From contig NZ_JAAALB010000032.1 of assembly GCF_009905545.1 (NCBI RefSeq), forward strand, positions 1 to 64,000: a stretch of DNA of 64,000 bases. Direction: 5' to 3'. The stretch comes from Cellulophaga sp. BC115SP (GTDB lineage Bacteria; Bacteroidota; Bacteroidia; Cytophagales; Spirosomataceae). The position numbers were made by a program, and so were the translations under genes. Shown one piece after another: positions 54,033-62,453 of this stretch (the stretch's first letter is position 1; each line of letters begins with the position of its first letter). A model generated the notes under the pieces. That model did no database searches. It was not told where the DNA came from and saw nothing but the letters and a program-made list of their open reading frames with translations.

Positions 54033-54118
54033 GCCATAGGCACTAAGCAAAAATGCATTAATAATTTCGCAAGAAGCTTTGATTCTTTTTGCGTACAGCA
54101 TAAAGCCTAATGCCTATC
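54033..54118. repeat. Seven-base-register repeat pair (GCnTAAn type)
   Basis: Left arm GCCATAG, GCACTAA, GCAAAAA and right arm GCGTACA, GCATAAA, GCCTAAT, GCCTATC, partly complementary, ending 11 bases from the regulator stop codon. It resembles the pair at 32617-32698. Confidence 0.8.
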
Positions 54119-54128
54119 GCGGGCAAAC

Positions 54129-54554
54129 TTAATTAAAGTATTTCTTCAATTGGCTGCTTTTTTTGAGCTCATTCAAAATCTCCATGGTGAGAGGTTTGCT
54201 AATAAACTCAAGTACAATCTTATACTTTCCAGCCTTTACAAAGTCTTCTGGGTCGATAGTCGAAGAAAGGATACACACCTTAGTTTCGGGATATTGCGCA
54301 GCGAATTTTTGAAGATAAGCTTTCAAAAAATCCCATCCATCCATTACGGGCATATTCAAATCCAAAAAAATCAGTGTAGGAACAATTCCGTCTGGAGATG
54401 TACCATCTTCTAGTGCATAAAATATGTCTAGTGCTTCTCTTCCATTCTTTACTGTCTGAACCTTCTTCGAAAAGCCACTATTCTTGATGGCAAACTCACA
54501 AAGTGAGAGTGCTATCAAATCGTCATCTACAACGAGTACACTTTCAATCATCAT
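54129..54554 (-). CDS. Single-domain response regulator (CheY-like), paralogue B
   Basis: A 141-residue receiver-only protein closely similar to the one at 52074-52514. Both have V-x-V-D-D-D, A/L-L-S-L-C, F-L-D-L-N-M-P-V-M-x-G-W-D-F-L, S-S-x-I-D-P-x-D and E-F-I-S-K-P-L-T. D65 is the phosphorylation site and K120 the conserved lysine. It lies between the LytS-type kinase and the large PAS/GAF kinase, on the minus strand, so it could serve either. The paralogy of two regulators around one kinase is unusual. Confidence 0.88.
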   Translation of the reverse strand: MMIESVLVVDDDLIALSLCEFAIKNSGFSKKVQTVKNGREALDIFYALEDGTSPDGIVPTLIFLDLNMPVMDGWDFLKAYLQKFAAQYPETKVCILSSTIDPEDFVKAGKYKIVLEFISKPLTMEILNELKKSSQLKKYFN

Positions 54555-54896
54555 TTTAAATTATAAATTTACGAACCTCAAATAATTAAGTTAGGGTAAA
54601 ATGAAGGTCTTTACAGCGCAAAATAAGTACAACCACCAATGAGTTTTTTCAATTATACTTATTTGTGAAATATTCCTGTTACATCTACATCAATAAAACC
54701 TAACTTTTATTCTGAATTACTAATTAACTAATACTATTTTAGACTTTCATACAAAATCGTATAAGCGAAGGATTTTCGTGTATAAACCAGATTTTCATTT
54801 ATCTCAAAATCACAGCTAAGAGTTCTGTACTTTTGTTTGTCTTATTTAATCAATCAACCATAAAAAATGGCAATTCTTTTTCAAGGCTAATATCAA
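54555..54896. other. Non-coding gap
   Basis: About 340 bases of AT-rich DNA between the regulator and the large kinase; no promoter or RNA gene was recognised. Confidence 0.5.
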
Positions 54897-57629
54897 TTAA
54901 TTTTTCTTGAAAGAAACAATAAACGTAGTCCCAACTCCCTCTTCACTTTGTACGTCGATCATTCCTCCTAAAGCTCTTATCTGCGAATTAATGATGTATA
55001 GCCCTAAACCTTTACTGTCTGGGTGATGATGAAATCGTTGATACAAACCAAAGATTTTATCGCCATGGCGCTGTAAATTGATACCTATTCCGTTGTCAGC
55101 AAAATAAAGTTTTAAAAAGCCTTTTGTTTCTTTAGTAAAGATTCTTAGCTCAAGATTACGATCAGGCGATTGGTATTTAAAAGCATTCGTAATCAAATTT
55201 TGGTAAACGGATTCCAGATAAGTAGCATTAAAATAGATTTCTTTTCCACCTGAAAAATCCATTGTGATCGTTACTTCTTTATCTTGACGCAAATAAGTCA
55301 ATCTTTCTAACGATTTATGAAGCTCATTTTCTAAATCTAAAGATTGTTGCTCAATATTAACATTATTTTTGATAACTAATATGTCCAATAAATCATTTAC
55401 CGTATGATTTAAGGCATGAGTTGACTCTTTAAATTTTTCAAGTAAAAATAAAGTCATTTCATCCTTGACATTATTAGGATTAATGAGGTCTAATATTGCC
55501 AAAAGGTTAGACAACGGTGCTCGCAAGTTGTGTGACGTAATATAGGAAAACTGCTTTAGGTCATTATTACTTTCTCGCAACTCTTTAATGAGCATTTCAC
55601 GTTCATCTTCGCTTGTTTTTCTGCGAGTAATGTCTCTACCCGAAATAAAAATCAAATCTTCTGCTGGAATTTGAGTCACTGTGCAATTAATCCACTTAAT
55701 ACTATTATCCACCGCCACACAGCGTAGTTCAAACGGCGAACTGACCCTATCATTACGTAATTCATCTAGGGCGTTTTGCAAAATCGGCCAATCTTCTTGA
55801 TAAATAAATCGATGAATCGGTTTGGTCGTCAAAGTATGCTCATCGTAACCCAATACCTTCTTGAAACCATTATTGACCTGCGTCATAAATCCACGAGGAT
55901 TGGCCATACCCATCAAATCTCGACTAAATTTGAAGATATACTGAAGTTGCTCTTCGGAGTTACGTCTGCGGATTTCGTAGCCCAATTGGCGACATATACT
56001 TTCGACTAAATTGATTAACGCAACATCTTTCCGACTAAACTTGTCACTAAAAAAAACCACCCAAGCCACATAATTATCTTTATAACTAATGGGCACCGAA
56101 AACGCAGAACGCAATCCAAGTTCTTTGGCCAGTTGTTTTCGTTGAAACAACTCTTCTGTATTCAAATCTTCAATCCAATACGTTTTCTGATGCTTAGATT
56201 TGCGTCTAAACACCGTTTGTTCGATAGGGATAGAAGTAAATGCAACTGGGGTAGCAAAAGTTTGTAAATCAACAGGAGCATTGGTATCAAAATCATGAGT
56301 TATCATTTTGATACTATCGCATGAAGAATCAGTAAGCCAAATTTCACCGTATTGCCACTGAATATATTCTCTTACATATTTGAGAATGGCGTTGAGTCCA
56401 TCCAATAAATGAGATTCTTGTCGAAGTTTTTCTACCACCTCCAACACAAACGTACGCTCATTTCGAGCCCGCAACTGCTCTGTAATATCAATAACCATCA
56501 CTTTGGTTGCCATTACATTGGTCAACTGAATATCCGTTGCGGTAACCTCCACGTCTATGATTTCACCATTTTTTTTCAGGTGTCTTACCTGCCAATGTCT
56601 AACAGGATTGGATGACACAATATCTTTCGGAAGATTTTTGAGTTGCACCAAATCTTGAGCAGGTCGAATATCCCTTAAAGTCATTTGTAGAAACTCATCT
56701 CGAGTATAACCGTACTTCTGAATAGCAGCAGTATTTACCTCCAAAAAAGCGTAACTATCATTATCATAAATCCACATGGGATAAGGATTATGAAAAAAGT
56801 ATGCTCCTAGTTGGTGATCAAGAAATTGGATTTGCCCCTCCTTTTTCTTTCTGTCATTTATATCAATAATCGCACCAATGATGCGAAAAGGTCTTCCAAA
56901 CGAATCATTTAATATATAACCCCTCTCGTTGACCCAAGTATAACAACCATCTGATTTACGAAAACGATATTCAACCTCCCAATAGCGTTTGGTATTATCA
57001 GCCAATGATTTTTGAATCGTACTAACTACCCTTTGAGAATCGTCTGGATGCAGTTTTGATTCCCAAAAATCAAATTCTTTATTATATTCATCATTGTTGT
57101 ATCCTAAAGATTCATAAAATTGCTTCCCAGAGCGTTTGACTTGGTGATGAATCAAATCAATATCCCACACAGCACCAAGGGCAAGACCATCGCCCAAAAA
57201 CTCTCTATTTTCAAAATAGCCTCCTGTAGATTCAACAAGAGAAAAGCAATCTTTAATAACCTTCTCAACAGCCTGCTCGTCATAGTCACCCTTTATCAAA
57301 TAATGCTTGGCACCATTGATAAGCGCTAGTAGCGTAGTTTCTGGCGCAGCCACTTCACAAAGAGCCACAATGGATAATTTGTGATCGACCCAGTCCATAA
57401 TTTGCAAGAAAAATTCTGTATCCTGATGGTTTTTTAAGTTTAAATCAACGAACAACAGATCAAACTTCATTTCACCGAGCAAAAAGTCCTTGGTTTTAGC
57501 AACAGTTTTAGCATGTACAATATGCTCCGTCAGGACACCAGAATTCTGAATACAATCCAATAAAAGATTATACTCCTCGTCATGATCCTCGACAATTAGA
57601 ATATTTAATTTTTTAGCAAGTAAACTCAT
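54897..57629 (-). CDS. Receiver-PAS-GAF-PAS hybrid sensor histidine kinase
   Basis: A 910-residue cytoplasmic signalling protein: N-terminal receiver (about 8-125, phospho-aspartate D62 in F-V-D-L-N-L), PAS domain near 150-265 (G-A-V-W-D-I-D-L-I), a second PAS near 275-390, a GAF domain near 405-555, a third PAS near 565-680, a HisKA helix with S-H-N-L-R-A-P-L-S near 700, and a HATPase domain to the end (N-L-I-T-N-A-F-K-Y, D-N-G-I-G-I, G-L-G-L-Y). It has no membrane segments, so it senses inner signals or partners. The order with the receiver first is opposite to common hybrid kinases. Confidence 0.9.
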   Translation of the reverse strand: MSLLAKKLNILIVEDHDEEYNLLLDCIQNSGVLTEHIVHAKTVAKTKDFLLGEMKFDLLFVDLNLKNHQDTEFFLQIMDWVDHKLSIVALCEVAAPETTLLALINGAKHYLIKGDYDEQAVEKVIKDCFSLVESTGGYFENREFLGDGLALGAVWDIDLIHHQVKRSGKQFYESLGYNNDEYNKEFDFWESKLHPDDSQRVVSTIQKSLADNTKRYWEVEYRFRKSDGCYTWVNERGYILNDSFGRPFRIIGAIIDINDRKKKEGQIQFLDHQLGAYFFHNPYPMWIYDNDSYAFLEVNTAAIQKYGYTRDEFLQMTLRDIRPAQDLVQLKNLPKDIVSSNPVRHWQVRHLKKNGEIIDVEVTATDIQLTNVMATKVMVIDITEQLRARNERTFVLEVVEKLRQESHLLDGLNAILKYVREYIQWQYGEIWLTDSSCDSIKMITHDFDTNAPVDLQTFATPVAFTSIPIEQTVFRRKSKHQKTYWIEDLNTEELFQRKQLAKELGLRSAFSVPISYKDNYVAWVVFFSDKFSRKDVALINLVESICRQLGYEIRRRNSEEQLQYIFKFSRDLMGMANPRGFMTQVNNGFKKVLGYDEHTLTTKPIHRFIYQEDWPILQNALDELRNDRVSSPFELRCVAVDNSIKWINCTVTQIPAEDLIFISGRDITRRKTSEDEREMLIKELRESNNDLKQFSYITSHNLRAPLSNLLAILDLINPNNVKDEMTLFLLEKFKESTHALNHTVNDLLDILVIKNNVNIEQQSLDLENELHKSLERLTYLRQDKEVTITMDFSGGKEIYFNATYLESVYQNLITNAFKYQSPDRNLELRIFTKETKGFLKLYFADNGIGINLQRHGDKIFGLYQRFHHHPDSKGLGLYIINSQIRALGGMIDVQSEEGVGTTFIVSFKKN

Positions 57630-57806
57630 GGTAATCAGTGGTTATCCCCTATCTCTTCATCGAAAGTTAAAGATACACATCTGAGAAAAAAAATTGGAAG
57701 AATATTCGTCAATTAGTCGATAACACGACACAGTACGACGATTTTGCAAGAAGTTAGGAGTTCTATTAATAGTGATTATGGTTTTCAATCATATGAGATT
57801 TCTCAA

Positions 57807-57860
57807 AATAAAAACGAGCTATTAAACATGAAGGAAGCCTTGATGTTTATTAGCTCGTTT
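57807..57860 (-). terminator. Intrinsic terminator of the small candidate transcript
   Basis: Eighteen-base stem with one mismatch (AAACGAGCTATTAAACAT / ATGTTTATTAGCTCGTTT) and a T-rich tail on the minus strand. No accepted large gene lies immediately upstream on that strand, so it points to a small transcript from near 58080. Confidence 0.75.
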
Positions 57861-57978
57861 GCGTGCTATATGAAATACTGACGAAGGCGGCGTTTATTAA
57901 ATACTAAGGAACGTTTACGTCAAAATTTCATTTCATACTTCACCATCACTCCCGATTGGCTTTCTGAAATTTTCTTCA

Positions 57979-58080
57979 CTATCTAGAGCGGCGAGATGTA
58001 AACAAATCGCTTGTCTCTATAATCGCTTCAATACATGAAGAAGCAACAATAGCTGAAAGTAAAACAATTACTGTGGTCAT
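57979..58080 (-). CDS. Candidate tiny lipopeptide (33 residues)
   Basis: An open frame with ATG at 58080 and TAG at 57979-57981. It starts M-T-T-V-I-V-L-L-S-A-I-V-A-S-S-C, a short hydrophobic segment ending in a lipobox-like V-A-S-S-C, then I-E-A-I-I-E-T-S-D-L-F and a basic tail T-S-R-R-S-R. It resembles entericidin-like or small lipoprotein peptides in layout. Support comes from a dedicated terminator downstream (57807-57860) and tandem repeats just upstream of the start. It could be a chance frame; no ribosome site is visible, as for most genes here. Confidence 0.4.
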   Translation of the reverse strand: MTTVIVLLSAIVASSCIEAIIETSDLFTSRRSR

Positions 58081-58081
58081 T

Positions 58082-58122
58082 TTATTTAGTGATTATTTAA
58101 AATATTATTTAGTGATTATTTA
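58082..58122. repeat. Direct repeat upstream of the tiny gene
   Basis: TTATTTAGTGATTATTTA occurs twice (58082-58099 and 58105-58122), a 23-base period. It lies right before the candidate start codon at 58080, so it would be in its leader or promoter. Confidence 0.75.
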
Positions 58123-58545
58123 CTTGGTTATCTATAAATCTAGCAAGAATCTCTTTGAATTAAATTGTACAAGTATTTCATACAATATTACAAAAAAATA
58201 TTTATTTGATAATGATGATATTTAGTCTACCATTAGTTATTTGATATTTGCAATATTTCTTATGCTATCGAAGAATATTCACTATAACATTGGTAATCAT
58301 GAGGATAAATGTGTAAAAAAATACTTGTAAGCCCTATAGTTAGGATAATTTTATCGACTCAAAACCATATTTCATCTCTAATTTAAAATTCTCCTTTAAC
58401 TTTTATAAAAACGTATCAACACATATTATTCGTCAGTAAGCTCCTAAATTCTAATTAGCTTCTAATATTTTACTTTAGTGCCCAAAATGATATTTTGCTA
58501 ATTTTACAGTTTTATAGGCACGTGTAAATAATTATCATCAATAAT

Positions 58546-58564
58546 TATAGCTCAATTAGCTATA
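58546..58564. promoter_or_regulatory. Small palindrome in the CpsB/YwqE upstream region
   Basis: TATAGCT, five-base spacer, AGCTATA; it lies about 28 bases before the -7 element and could be an operator. Confidence 0.35.
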
Positions 58565-58591
58565 GGTAGGAGATTTCTATTCTGTTTGCTT

Positions 58592-58599
58592 TATCTTTG
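58592..58599 (+). promoter_or_regulatory. Bacteroidota -7 element before the CpsB/YwqE gene
   Basis: TATCTTTG, an exact TAnnTTTG match. It includes the TTG at 58597, so that codon cannot be the start of translation if transcription starts just after it; this supports the ATG at 58654. Confidence 0.5.
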
Positions 58600-58653
58600 A
58601 TTACCATACAGACGATTATTATACTAAGTAAACTTTTTCTTTTAATTAAATTT

Positions 58654-59418
58654 ATGTTCTCTTTTTTCAAATCGCAACAAAGTAAACAAAACCGAATTAT
58701 CGAATTCCTCTCTAATCAGGTGGTTGTTGATATTCACTCTCATCTTTTGCCTGGTATTGATGATGGTTCTCCCGATATTGAAACTAGTTTATTTTTGATA
58801 GAAGAACTTCAAAATATTGGATTTAAAAAGCTCATTACAACGCCTCATATTCGGATGGAAGTGTATCCCAATACCCCAACTATTATTCGAGAAAAATTGG
58901 CTGATGTAAAAAAAGCAGCACTTCAGAAAGGCTTGAATATTGAATTATATGCTTCTTCAGAATACTACATTGATGATAATTTTACGGAATTACTTCAAAG
59001 AGAAGACATTATAGCATTTCCTCAACCTCGATTTATCTTGGCTGAATACCCTATGATTGCGCCTTTAATGAACTTCGAACAAAGGGTTTTTGAGATGACA
59101 AAAAGAGGCTATACACCCATGATTGCTCATCCAGAACGATATAGATATTGGCATAAAACGCCTGAAGCATTTGAACGATTAAAAGATTTGGGATGTCTAC
59201 TGCAATTGAACATACTTTCAATCGAAGGATATTATGGTCCAGATATTAAAGACTGTGCCAAATATCTACTTAAAAATAAGTTGTATGATTTAATCGGTAC
59301 AGATTTACATCATGAGCGCCATTTAGGTAGATTGAAAAAACTTGGAGAATTAAATAAGGAAATGCAAATTTTGGAAAACTACAACTTTAAAAACAAACAA
59401 TTATTTATGGATTTCTAG
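58654..59418 (+). CDS. CpsB/YwqE-type tyrosine phosphatase (PHP family)
   Basis: A 254-residue metal-dependent phosphatase of the PHP fold. Metal-binding motifs are seen: D-I-H-S-H-L-L-P-G-I-D-D-G near the start, T-P-H-I near 70, A-H-P-E-R-Y near 165 and G-T-D-L-H-H near 215. CpsB/YwqE proteins dephosphorylate bacterial tyrosine kinases that control capsule and exopolysaccharide production. The gene is close to the LytTR gene and the polysaccharide genes at 59.9-62.4 kb. The ATG at 58654 was preferred over an upstream TTG at 58597 inside the predicted -7 element. Confidence 0.88.
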   Translation: MFSFFKSQQSKQNRIIEFLSNQVVVDIHSHLLPGIDDGSPDIETSLFLIEELQNIGFKKLITTPHIRMEVYPNTPTIIREKLADVKKAALQKGLNIELYASSEYYIDDNFTELLQREDIIAFPQPRFILAEYPMIAPLMNFEQRVFEMTKRGYTPMIAHPERYRYWHKTPEAFERLKDLGCLLQLNILSIEGYYGPDIKDCAKYLLKNKLYDLIGTDLHHERHLGRLKKLGELNKEMQILENYNFKNKQLFMDF

Positions 59419-59464
59419 TCTACTCTAGAATACCCAGCTCTACCTCATTAACACCTAATATTAT

Positions 59465-59818
59465 ATGACTAAAAATTGTTACCCATACTTACTAGATCCT
59501 TGCCCTCCTGAGTTTAAAGATCGACCGCGTTATGATGTAACTATTCCATTCGAAAACATCATTTATATTCAGGCAAATATTAATTATTCAATCATTAAAC
59601 AAATTGAGCGTCCTCCTGAAATTTTCTCAATTACTTTAAAGGAATTATTACCCAGACTTGTAGCCAAGTCTAATCAATTTATTAGAGTTCATAAAGCCTT
59701 TATTATTAATCTAGAATTTGTGATCTCTTACAATAAAACCTCTTTGGTACTATCTGATGGTACCATTGTACCAATTGCAAAACGTCGTTGGAAAGAAGTA
59801 TTTCAAAGGTTATTATAG
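59465..59818 (+). CDS. LytTR DNA-binding domain protein without receiver
   Basis: A 117-residue LytTR-type protein. It begins with a short tail (T-K-N-C-Y-P-Y), then the LytTR core: I-P-F-E-N-I-I-Y-I-Q-A-N near 28, I-R-V-H-K-A-F-I-I-N-L near 73-83 and V-P-I-A-K-R-R-W-K-E near 102. The DNA-binding domain covers nearly the whole protein, so it has no input domain and may act as a constitutive or partner-controlled regulator. It lies 46 bases after the CpsB/YwqE gene on the same strand, probably co-transcribed, and ends at a strong terminator. Confidence 0.9.
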   Translation: MTKNCYPYLLDPCPPEFKDRPRYDVTIPFENIIYIQANINYSIIKQIERPPEIFSITLKELLPRLVAKSNQFIRVHKAFIINLEFVISYNKTSLVLSDGTIVPIAKRRWKEVFQRLL

Positions 59819-59824
59819 AATAAA

Positions 59825-59856
59825 AAGGGCGATAGAAATATAAATCTATCGCCCTT
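59825..59856 (+). terminator. Intrinsic terminator
   Basis: AAGGGCGATAGA / TCTATCGCCCTT, eight-base loop, followed by CTTT on the plus strand; it ends the CpsB/YwqE-LytTR transcript just past the LytTR stop codon. Confidence 0.88.
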
Positions 59857-59908
59857 CTTTATGCAAAATTAATATTGTAATAGTTTTACTAGCCCTCCTT
59901 AAAGATAC

Positions 59909-60979
59909 CTATATAAAGCAGCTATCTTTTTCTCCTGCATCTGCTACAAAGTCCTTTACTTTTTGTTCCTGATCTTTAGGACAAATCATCAGAACATTAT
60001 CGTATTCAGCCACAATAAAGTTTTCTAAGCCTTTAATAACTACCAACTTGCCTTGAGGAGTTTTGATAATGCTATCTTTCACATCATAAAGCATAGTATT
60101 TCCATCTATTACATTACCTAAATCATCTTTTTCAGACACTTCATACAATGATTTCCATGTTCCCAAATCAGACCAACCTATATCTCCTAATACTACATGT
60201 ACGTTGTCAGATTTTTCCATAATGGCATAATCTATCGAAATACTCTCACAACTTTGGTAGGCATTATGGACAAAATGCTCTTCTTGTTCTGTAAAATAGG
60301 CATCATTACCTGCCTCAAAAATTTCGTGTAAACGAGGAGAATGCTTTTGAAATGCCTGACAAATACTTCTAGCCGTCCAAATAAAAATCCCCGCATTCCA
60401 AACATACTCTCCGCTAGATAAAAACTCTTGTGCTAGCGCTAAATTAGGTTTTTCTCTAAAGGATTTCACCTTCTTTACTTCTCCTTCGTTTTGAGTATAT
60501 TGAATATATCCATAACCCGTATCAGGGCGGGTTGGACTAATACCTAAGGTTACTAATACATCACCTTTTGCAGAAGCCTCAAGCGCTGTCAATATTTTAG
60601 ACTCAAAGGCTTTTTCCTTGAGAATAATATGATCGGCTGGTGCAACCACTATATTGGCATCAGGATTTGCTTTGGCAATTTTGTAAGAAGCATAAGCTAC
60701 ACAAGGAGCAGTATTACGACGAATAGGTTCTGCCAATACTTGTTCTTTACGCAAAAATGGTAACTGTTCTAATACCAAATCTACATAATCTTCACTGGTT
60801 ACTACATAGATATTATCTTGGGGACATACCTCTTCAAAACGGTCAGCAGTTTGTTGCAACAATGTCCTACCTGTACCAAGTACATCATGAAACTGTTTTG
60901 GATTAGAAATACGGCTGAAAGGCCAGAATCTTGTTCCTACTCCGCCAGCCATGATGATTACATAATTATTATTGGTCAT
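59909..60979 (-). CDS. manC: Mannose-1-phosphate guanylyltransferase
   Basis: A 356-residue nucleotidyltransferase producing GDP-mannose from mannose-1-phosphate and GTP. The GTP-binding motif M-A-G-G-V-G-T-R-F-W-P-F-S-R is at residues 10-23; F-R-E-K-P-N near 174 carries the catalytic lysine. The length fits the single-domain form without the phosphomannose isomerase domain of longer ManC proteins. The enzyme supplies GDP-mannose or GDP-fucose units for exopolysaccharide. It follows the sugar transferase gene on the same strand by 51 bases. Confidence 0.92.
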   Translation of the reverse strand: MTNNNYVIIMAGGVGTRFWPFSRISNPKQFHDVLGTGRTLLQQTADRFEEVCPQDNIYVVTSEDYVDLVLEQLPFLRKEQVLAEPIRRNTAPCVAYASYKIAKANPDANIVVAPADHIILKEKAFESKILTALEASAKGDVLVTLGISPTRPDTGYGYIQYTQNEGEVKKVKSFREKPNLALAQEFLSSGEYVWNAGIFIWTARSICQAFQKHSPRLHEIFEAGNDAYFTEQEEHFVHNAYQSCESISIDYAIMEKSDNVHVVLGDIGWSDLGTWKSLYEVSEKDDLGNVIDGNTMLYDVKDSIIKTPQGKLVVIKGLENFIVAEYDNVLMICPKDQEQKVKDFVADAGEKDSCFI

Positions 60980-61030
60980 ACCTTAAAAATTTCAATATTT
61001 AAAATTAAGAGCATCCATTTATATTTATTA

Positions 61031-62407
61031 CTAATAGGCGTTAGGCTCGCCCTTAATCATATTATAAGCCGTCATAAAAATGATTTTGATATCTAACCAA
61101 AAACTCCAGTTTTCGATATACCAAATATCAAAATGTACTCTTTTTCTCATTAAGTTAAAGTCCGTCGTTTCTCCTCGGTATCCATTAGCCTGCGCTAAGC
61201 CTGTAATGCCTGGTTTTACCCAGTGACGAACCAAATAATTATCGATTTTACCCATGGTCTCAATATTATGTTTTACGGCATGTGGTCGTGGACCAACCAC
61301 CGACATATCACCCATAATAACATTTAAAAACTGAGGTAACTCATCAAAGTTTGACTTTCTCAAGAATCTTCCAATCTTTGTGATTCGTGGGTCATCTTGC
61401 CCTGCTTGCATAAACTTACCTGTCTTGTCCATATCAGGCGCGTCGACACGCATCGACCGAAACTTAAAACATTTGATGGGCTTACTCCCTCTTCCCCATC
61501 GTTCTTGAATAAAAAAGACAGGTCCTTTAGAGTTCAGTTTAATCAAAATAGCTAAAATGGGAAATAACCAAGAAAATATCAAGGTACAAACTAACAAACT
61601 AAACACGATATCAAAGCCTCTTTTTAGTACTCGCCAGTGTAAATAATCCAAAGGTTCATGACGAACCGTAACAATTGGAAATTTACCAAACATCTCCACA
61701 CTGAATCGGCTTGAATTAAAGCGGAAATAGTCTGGGATAATACGTGTCCGTACGGCTAATTTATCATTAGTTTTGATAATAGTATCTAACTGTTCTTGGT
61801 CAAACTTCTCTAGGGTAATGATTACCTCATCGGCATCGGTCTCATGCAACACACGCTCCAAATCTTGCGGCGTTCCCTTATACATCCCATTAAGATGCAC
61901 AGGCTTAAAGGTATCTACAAAACCTACAACTTTATAACCATATTGAGAGGAGTTATTGATCATTTCGTAAAAAGACATTCCTGTATCACTTGCTCCAACA
62001 ATTACAACCTTCCGTACATTTTTTCCGTTGATTCTACGAAATTGAGCTATCTTTTTGGCTAAATATTTTTTAATTGTTAGGACAACTGTAGCAATTATAA
62101 CAAAAAGTAAAACCACTTTACGCGCATGCATACGGTCGTCCAACATAAAGAATGATGTTACCAATACCATCATTTGCACCATAATATTTGGTAAAACCAA
62201 CAAAAATTCATCAATAAACTTCACTGTACGGAAGTCATCATAAAGGTTAGTTGCTTTACTTGAAAAATACCAAGCTACCATTAAAAACACGACAATTCCT
62301 GCATCTAATTTATTGGGCTCACGTCCACTAATAGTTGCTGCCATCACAAATGACACTACAACAAAAAGTATGTCTGAAAATAATCGATAGTGCCCTAAAC
62401 TTTTCAT
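61031..62407 (-). CDS. Undecaprenyl-phosphate sugar phosphotransferase (WcaJ-type)
   Basis: A 458-residue membrane protein. Four membrane segments lie in the first 125 residues; a CoA-binding-like domain covers about 130-250 (V-I-V-G-A-S-D-T-G); a further membrane segment lies near 270-290; and the C-terminal catalytic domain carries F-K-F-R-S-M-R and K-P-G-I-T-G-L-A-Q-A-N-G-Y-R-G-E-T near 415, typical of polyprenyl glycosylphosphotransferases. It adds the first sugar phosphate (often glucose) onto undecaprenyl phosphate to start exopolysaccharide synthesis. It is upstream of manC on the same strand. Confidence 0.92.
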   Translation of the reverse strand: MKSLGHYRLFSDILFVVVSFVMAATISGREPNKLDAGIVVFLMVAWYFSSKATNLYDDFRTVKFIDEFLLVLPNIMVQMMVLVTSFFMLDDRMHARKVVLLFVIIATVVLTIKKYLAKKIAQFRRINGKNVRKVVIVGASDTGMSFYEMINNSSQYGYKVVGFVDTFKPVHLNGMYKGTPQDLERVLHETDADEVIITLEKFDQEQLDTIIKTNDKLAVRTRIIPDYFRFNSSRFSVEMFGKFPIVTVRHEPLDYLHWRVLKRGFDIVFSLLVCTLIFSWLFPILAILIKLNSKGPVFFIQERWGRGSKPIKCFKFRSMRVDAPDMDKTGKFMQAGQDDPRITKIGRFLRKSNFDELPQFLNVIMGDMSVVGPRPHAVKHNIETMGKIDNYLVRHWVKPGITGLAQANGYRGETTDFNLMRKRVHFDIWYIENWSFWLDIKIIFMTAYNMIKGEPNAY

Positions 62408-62453
62408 AATCTTACTAATTTACCTATGGAACCTAATGGTAATAATAATCACC

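Larger units (their letters stand above)
57630..58653. other. Long gap with a candidate small gene
   Basis: About 1 kb between divergent genes. It holds a candidate small minus-strand gene (57979-58080), a terminator (57807-57860), a direct repeat (58082-58122), and the CpsB/YwqE promoter region (58546-58599). No other feature was recognised. Confidence 0.6.

Noticed and set aside
58597-58653. TTG start of the CpsB/YwqE gene
   Set aside because: The TTG is part of the exact -7 promoter element, so it cannot be translated from that promoter.
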